DNA of 41,543 nucleotides from Oscillospiraceae bacterium Zagget6 (lineage in GTDB: Bacteria > Bacillota > Clostridia > Oscillospirales > Oscillospiraceae): positions 1 to 41,543 of the forward strand of contig MSHH01000078.1 of the NCBI GenBank assembly GCA_001941075.1, read 5' to 3'. The notes beneath the pieces are model-generated. The model was not told the DNA's origin and did not search any database. It saw only the letters and a program-made list of their open reading frames with translations. Each line of letters starts with the position of its first letter. Position 1 is the first letter of the stretch. Below are positions 38,014 to 41,543 of this stretch, piece by piece. Both the position numbers and the translations under genes were made by a program.

Positions 38014-39933
38014 TTACACCATCAAACTGCACACCAAATCGGTATACCCCGCAGGGTCCTCCAGCGGCAGCCCGGCGATGAGCAGCGCCTGGGCGTACAG
38101 CAGCTCGGCGTACTTCTTGGCCCGGTCGGGGTCGTTTGCGATGGAATCCTTCAACGCGGCGAACACCGGCGCGTCGGGGTTCAGCTCCAGCACCCGCTCG
38201 GCCTTGAAGCCCATCATGTCCTGGCCCCGGGCCTTGAGGCTCTTCTCCATCTCGATGGTGATGGGGCCGTCGGAGGTCATGCAGACGGCGTGGGACTTCA
38301 AAATCTTGGAGACGCGGGCCTCTTTGATCTTGTCGCCCAGAGTCTCTTTCAGGAAGTCCACGATTTCCTTGGAGGACTCCGCCTTCTCCTCGGCGGCCTT
38401 CTTCTCTTCGTCGGTCTCCGGCAGAGCGTCCTCGTCGTTGATGCTCTTGAGCTTCTTGCCGTCGTACTCCTGGAGGCTCTGCATGACGAACTCGTCGATG
38501 TCCTCAGTCAGGTAGAGAATTTCATACCCGGCGTCCAAAATGCGCTCGGCCTGGGGCAGCTTGCCCAGCTGAACGGCCTCCTCGCCCACGGCGTAGTAGA
38601 TGAAGGGCTGGTCCTCCTTCATGCGCTCCTTGTACTCGGCCAGGGTGGTGCCCTTCTCGTTCTCGGAGGAGACGAACAGCAGCAGGTTCTGGAGCATATC
38701 TTTGTGCGCGCCGTAGTCGGAGTACGCGCCGAACTTGATCTGAGAGCCGAAGGCTTTCCAGAACTGCTCGTACTTCTCCCGGTCGTCTTTCAGCATCTTT
38801 TCCAGCTCGGCCTTGATTTTCTTCTCCAAATTCCGGGCGATGACCTTCACGCCCCGGGTGTGCTGGAGCATTTCACGGGAGATGTTCAGGGACACGTCGG
38901 GGGTGTCCACCACGCCCCGGACGAAGCGGAAGTGTTCCGGCAGCAGGTCGGCGCACTTGTCCATGATAAGCACGCCGGAGGAGTAGAGCTGGAGGCCCTT
39001 TTCGTAGTCACGGGTGTAGAAGTCATAGGGGGCCTGGCTGGGGATGAACAGCAGGGCGTTGTAAGAGATGTTGCCCTCGGTGGAGATGCGGATGGTGGAG
39101 AGGGGCTTGGCGTAGTCGTTGAACTGGCTCTGATAGAAGTCGTCGTACTCCTCCTGGGTGACCTCATCCTTGGGCCGTTGCCACAGGGGAACCATAGAGT
39201 TCAGGGTGTCCAGCTCCTGGTAGTCCTCCCACTCGGGGGTGTAGTCGTCCCCGGCATCCTCCGGCTTGGGCTTCTGGCGGGACTTGGTCATCATCATCTC
39301 GATGGGGTAGTGGATATAGTCGGAGTACTTCTTCACCAGCTCCTGGATGCGGTACTGCTCCAGGAAGTCGCTGTACTTCTCCTCCTCGGTGTCCTCCTTG
39401 ATGTGCATGACCACGTCTGTGCCGACCGTGGGCTTGTTGATGGGGGTGATTTCGTAACCGTCGGCCCCGTTGGACACCCACTGATAGCCGGTGTCGCTGC
39501 CATAGGCCCGGGTCAGGACGGTGATCTGGTCAGACACCATGAAGGCGGAGTAGAAGCCCACGCCGAACTGACCGATGATGTCCACGTCGCCCTCGGGAGT
39601 GCCTTCGGCCTCGGACAGGTCCTTCTTGAATTGCAGGGAGCCGGACTGGGCGATGGTACCCAGGTTCTCCTCCAGCTCGGCCTCGGTCATGCCGATGCCG
39701 TTGTCGGAGACGGTGATGGTGCGGGCGGCCTGGTTGACGGTGATGTTGATTTTGAAGTCATCCCGGTTCATGCCCACGTTGTCGTCGGTCAGGGCCTTGT
39801 AAGCCAGCTTGTCCATGGCGTCGCTGGAGTTGGAGATGATTTCCCGCAGGAAAATCTCCTTGTGGGTGTAGATGCTGTTGATCATCATGTCCAGCAGCCG
39901 TTTGGATTCCGCCTTGAACTCTTTTTTTGCCAT
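38014..39933 (-). CDS. htpG: Hsp90-type chaperone HtpG
   Basis: A 639-residue cytoplasmic ATP-driven chaperone of full length. The N-terminal GHKL ATPase domain shows FLREIISNSSDAMDKLAYKA, SDNGIGMTEAELEENLGTIA, QFGVGFYSAFMVSD. The middle domain has the catalytic-arginine region FRFVRGVVDTPDVSLNISRE. A C-terminal dimer domain follows, with an acidic linker in front (about residues 500-520). The start ATG 39933 follows GAGGTACTGACTT. A CIRCE operator overlaps the transcription start, so expression is heat-regulated through HrcA. Single gene. Confidence 0.97.
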   Translation of the reverse strand: MAKKEFKAESKRLLDMMINSIYTHKEIFLREIISNSSDAMDKLAYKALTDDNVGMNRDDFKINITVNQAARTITVSDNGIGMTEAELEENLGTIAQSGSLQFKKDLSEAEGTPEGDVDIIGQFGVGFYSAFMVSDQITVLTRAYGSDTGYQWVSNGADGYEITPINKPTVGTDVVMHIKEDTEEEKYSDFLEQYRIQELVKKYSDYIHYPIEMMMTKSRQKPKPEDAGDDYTPEWEDYQELDTLNSMVPLWQRPKDEVTQEEYDDFYQSQFNDYAKPLSTIRISTEGNISYNALLFIPSQAPYDFYTRDYEKGLQLYSSGVLIMDKCADLLPEHFRFVRGVVDTPDVSLNISREMLQHTRGVKVIARNLEKKIKAELEKMLKDDREKYEQFWKAFGSQIKFGAYSDYGAHKDMLQNLLLFVSSENEKGTTLAEYKERMKEDQPFIYYAVGEEAVQLGKLPQAERILDAGYEILYLTEDIDEFVMQSLQEYDGKKLKSINDEDALPETDEEKKAAEEKAESSKEIVDFLKETLGDKIKEARVSKILKSHAVCMTSDGPITIEMEKSLKARGQDMMGFKAERVLELNPDAPVFAALKDSIANDPDRAKKYAELLYAQALLIAGLPLEDPAGYTDLVCSLMV

Positions 39934-39975
39934 AAGTCAGTACCTCTTTTATGTGAATCTTGTTTTGACGGTAGG

Positions 39976-40002
39976 TTAGCACTCGTTCTTCCTGAGTGCT
40001 AA
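39976..40002. promoter_or_regulatory. CIRCE heat-shock operator (HrcA site) of htpG
   Basis: TTAGCACTC (39976-39984), nine bases and GAGTGCTAA (39994-40002): an exact consensus CIRCE. It lies just downstream of the -10 box on the minus strand, where HrcA would block transcription. Confidence 0.97.
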
Positions 40003-40005
40003 CCT

Positions 40006-40034
40006 ATCATAAACCATTCGTATCCGAATTGCAA
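40006..40034 (-). promoter_or_regulatory. Promoter of htpG
   Basis: Minus-strand TTGCAA (40029-40034), 17 bases and TATGAT (40006-40011), abutting the CIRCE element. Confidence 0.7.
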
Positions 40035-40114
40035 GAGGCAACGGGCCATATTCACAAAAAATTTTGAATTGGACAGTTTTGCCGGAAAGTGTACCATTTT
40101 GGTTGGCACTCTCG

Positions 40115-40603
40115 TCAGCCTTTTGGTACTTGAATCGGCGTCCCCTTGATGACCCGGTGGTAGTAGGCGTACGTCATGGGCGTTCCCGGCATCAGGTGGC
40201 CGCAGTCGGTGACCTGGCCGTAAAACAGCCAGTGGGTGCCCAGGTCCATCGTCTGCCGGACCTCGCAGAGGGCGTAGGCGCAGCACTCCGGCAGGATGGG
40301 CAGGCCACCCCGCTCCTCCCAATTTACCTCCGCGAATTTGTCGCAGTCTTTGCCGGAGCGAAACCCAAAGGTGCCGATGATGCTGGGGTCCACCTTCTCC
40401 CCCAGCACGGAGACGGAGAAGCGGCCTGCCCTGTGGAGCAGCTGAGCGGTGAGGCTGTCTTTGTTCAGGCCCACCACCAGTCCCGGCGGCTCCGCTGTCA
40501 CCTGCATGAGCGAGTTCGCCATGCAGCCGTTGCGGTGGCTGCCGTCCGTCACTCCCACCACATAGACCCCGTAGGAAAGCTGAAACAGCGCGGTCAAATC
40601 CAT
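40115..40603 (-). CDS. Flavin reductase-like FMN-binding protein
   Basis: A 162-residue protein of the flavin reductase-like split-barrel family, which binds FMN and passes electrons from NAD(P)H or a rubredoxin partner. It begins ALFQLSYGVYVVGVTDGSHR. It shows the family segments GCMANSLMQVTAEPPGLVVG, KDSLTAQLLHRAGRFSVSVL and HWLFYGQVTDCGHLMPGTPM. In anaerobes such domains are often fused to rubredoxin; here there is no such domain. The ribosome site is AGGAGG before ATG 40603. Its partner is unknown. It ends 80 bases before the htpG promoter. Confidence 0.85.
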   Translation of the reverse strand: MDLTALFQLSYGVYVVGVTDGSHRNGCMANSLMQVTAEPPGLVVGLNKDSLTAQLLHRAGRFSVSVLGEKVDPSIIGTFGFRSGKDCDKFAEVNWEERGGLPILPECCAYALCEVRQTMDLGTHWLFYGQVTDCGHLMPGTPMTYAYYHRVIKGTPIQVPKG

Positions 40604-40690
40604 AAATGTGTCCTCCTGTGTGTCGTTTCCCTCTATTTATGCCCCCAAAACCGAAGGATAAAACGGGGCCGGAAGCAAAAAGAAAAATTG

Positions 40691-40740
40691 AAAATGAGAA
40701 AACAAGAGATAATGCGAGATAACACGAGAAAATGAGAGAT
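40691..40740. repeat. Five phased decamers upstream of the rplM promoter
   Basis: Five consecutive ten-base units of the form AANNNGAGA(T/A) fill 40691-40740, followed by AATCC. The period equals one DNA helix turn and the tract ends 26 bases before the -35 box. It may bend DNA, act as an upstream activating tract, or bind a regulator. It also lies in the leader of the divergent flavin reductase gene. Confidence 0.6.
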
Positions 40741-40766
40741 AATCCAGTGGTAAATTAAATTCCCTG

Positions 40767-40795
40767 TTGACAGGGAGATGAGTTTTTGGTAATAT
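40767..40795 (+). promoter_or_regulatory. Promoter of the rplM-rpsI operon
   Basis: TTGACA (40767-40772), 17 bases and TAATAT (40790-40795). Confidence 0.7.
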
Positions 40796-40800
40796 AGTAC

Positions 40801-40850
40801 CCGCGCCGGTCAGTGCTTCCCACTCGCTGCGGCGCGGAACTTTTCTTTTC
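40801..40850 (+). promoter_or_regulatory. Hairpin leader of rplM (candidate L13 leader)
   Basis: CCGCGCCG (40801-40808) pairs with CGGCGCGG (40830-40837), with an inner AGTG/CACT pair around CTTCC, followed by AACTTTTCTTTTC. A ribosomal-protein leader that L13 itself binds is known upstream of rplM in Firmicutes; position and shape fit. It could also act as an early terminator. Confidence 0.5.
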
Positions 40851-40884
40851 ATTTGAACGTGATTATAAATTGGAGGTTCGCAAT

Positions 40885-41310
40885 ATGTCCACTTATATGG
40901 CTAAAAAGGACGAGCTGGGCCGCAAGTGGTACGTCCTGGACGCCGCTGGCAAGCCCCTGGGCAAGACCGCTGTCGCCGCCGCCGACATCCTGCGGGGCAA
41001 GACCAAGCCCGAGTTCACCCCTCACGTTGACTGCGGTGATTTCGTCATCATCATCAACGCCGAGAAAGCTGTCCTGACCGGCAAGAAGGCCACCCAGAAG
41101 TATTATCGCCACCACTCCGGTTGGACCGGCGGCCTGAAAGAGATCCAGTACGGCACCCTGATGGCCAAGCGCCCTGAGTTCGCCATGGAGCTGGCCGTGA
41201 AGGGTATGCTGCCCAAGAACAGCCTGGGCGCCGCCGCGCTGAAGCGTCTGCGCGTGGTCCAGGGCCCTGAGCACAATCACCAGGCTCAGAAGCCTATCGT
41301 CGTTGACTGA
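40885..41310 (+). CDS. rplM: 50S ribosomal protein L13
   Basis: A 141-residue L13 of normal length. Motifs are [54 protein letters not shown] and a late [20 protein letters not shown] with the H-Q-A-Q ending. TGGAGG before ATG 40885 and the family N-terminus ([17 protein letters not shown]) fix the start; longer upstream reading is not translated. L13 helps early assembly of the large subunit. It is followed after 17 bases by rpsI, the usual pair. Confidence 0.97.
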   Translation: MSTYMAKKDELGRKWYVLDAAGKPLGKTAVAAADILRGKTKPEFTPHVDCGDFVIIINAEKAVLTGKKATQKYYRHHSGWTGGLKEIQYGTLMAKRPEFAMELAVKGMLPKNSLGAAALKRLRVVQGPEHNHQAQKPIVVD

Positions 41311-41327
41311 TCGGGAGGGAACAAACT

Positions 41328-41543
41328 ATGTATCAGAGCAAGAAGCCTTATCTGTACGGTACTGGCCGCCGGAAGTCCTCCGTGGCCCGCGTCCGCGTCT
41401 ATGAGGGCGGCACCGGCAGCATCACCATCAACAACCGGGACATCGACGATTACTTTGACCTGGGCACCCTCAAGCTGAGCGTCCGTCAGCCCCGGGTTGC
41501 CGCCAACAACACCGACAAGGTGGACATCGTTGTCAACGTCAGC
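41328..41543 (+). CDS. rpsI: 30S ribosomal protein S9, cut by the window end
   Basis: The first 72 codons of S9 are present, starting MYQSKKPYLYGTGRRKSSVA and continuing with VYEGGTGSITINNRDIDDYF; the basic tail ending SKR is beyond the window. GGGAGGG precedes ATG 41328. It is the second gene of the rplM-rpsI operon. Confidence 0.95.
   Translation, partial: MYQSKKPYLYGTGRRKSSVARVRVYEGGTGSITINNRDIDDYFDLGTLKLSVRQPRVAANNTDKVDIVVNVS

Overview
The window is about 41.5 kb of a GC-rich, low-GC-phylum-style chromosome. It is most likely a spore-forming gut Clostridia member of the Oscillospiraceae (Flavonifractor / Pseudoflavonifractor / Intestinimonas-like). The evidence is strong AGGAGG ribosome-binding sites, TTGACA-17-TATAAT promoters, a BofA/YaaL pair, a CIRCE-controlled htpG, a glycine riboswitch, an HPr gene, and intergenic repeats of a kind I associate with such genomes. 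The family assignment is inference; nothing in the window is diagnostic at genus level.

Layout. 1-2951: O-acetylhomoserine sulfhydrylase, then a small operon of two paralogous DERQ-motif membrane proteins and an Xre regulator. 3019-8557: a hydroxyarylic-acid decarboxylase locus. An AraC regulator and a GNAT acetyltransferase read leftwards; a UbiD-family LpdC-like decarboxylase, a DUF554 membrane protein, a UbiX/LpdB flavin prenyltransferase and an LpdD-like small protein read rightwards. The divergent control region holds a perfect 10-bp inverted repeat. 8608-17922: a ten-gene Mrp/Mbh-type cation/proton antiporter operon in the order E, F, G, MbhD, MbhE-B, C, then four ND5/NuoL-type subunits. 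Two of these genes (mrpF and the second ND5-type gene) carry single-base frame breaks in homopolymers. No hydrogenase or dehydrogenase subunits accompany it.

17924-22435: a hypothetical gene/Xre pair, a tiny CRISPR-like array with its own promoter and terminator and no cas genes, GC-rich hairpins, yaaL-bofA, and a trans-translation cluster on the minus strand (smpB, cyclophilin, ssrA tmRNA). Upstream of these, on the minus strand, lies an unidentified ~260-nt structured RNA gene with a consensus promoter and terminator. 22435-38013: housekeeping and envelope genes (DUF3810 metallopeptidase-like, phosphoglycolate phosphatase, SGNH hydrolase, MATE exporter, GH25 lysozyme, hypF, type I pullulanase, L,D-transpeptidase, HAD phosphatase, HPr, and a Na+/alanine-glycine symporter under a glycine riboswitch). 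Seven copies of one intergenic repeat family lie between 17.9 and 38 kb. The repeat has GCTNTTA heptamer ends, a conserved core and interchangeable GC hairpins. 38014-41543: CIRCE-controlled htpG, a flavin reductase, and the start of the rplM-rpsI ribosomal operon, cut by the window end.

The most unusual elements are the self-contained orphan CRISPR-like unit, the heptamer/hairpin repeat family (one copy supplies the hypF stop codon), the unassigned minus-strand RNA, the Mbh-ordered antiporter without a redox module, and an HPr that keeps His15 but has Gln in place of regulatory Ser46. All family assignments come from reading the sequence and remembered family knowledge; no database search was run.
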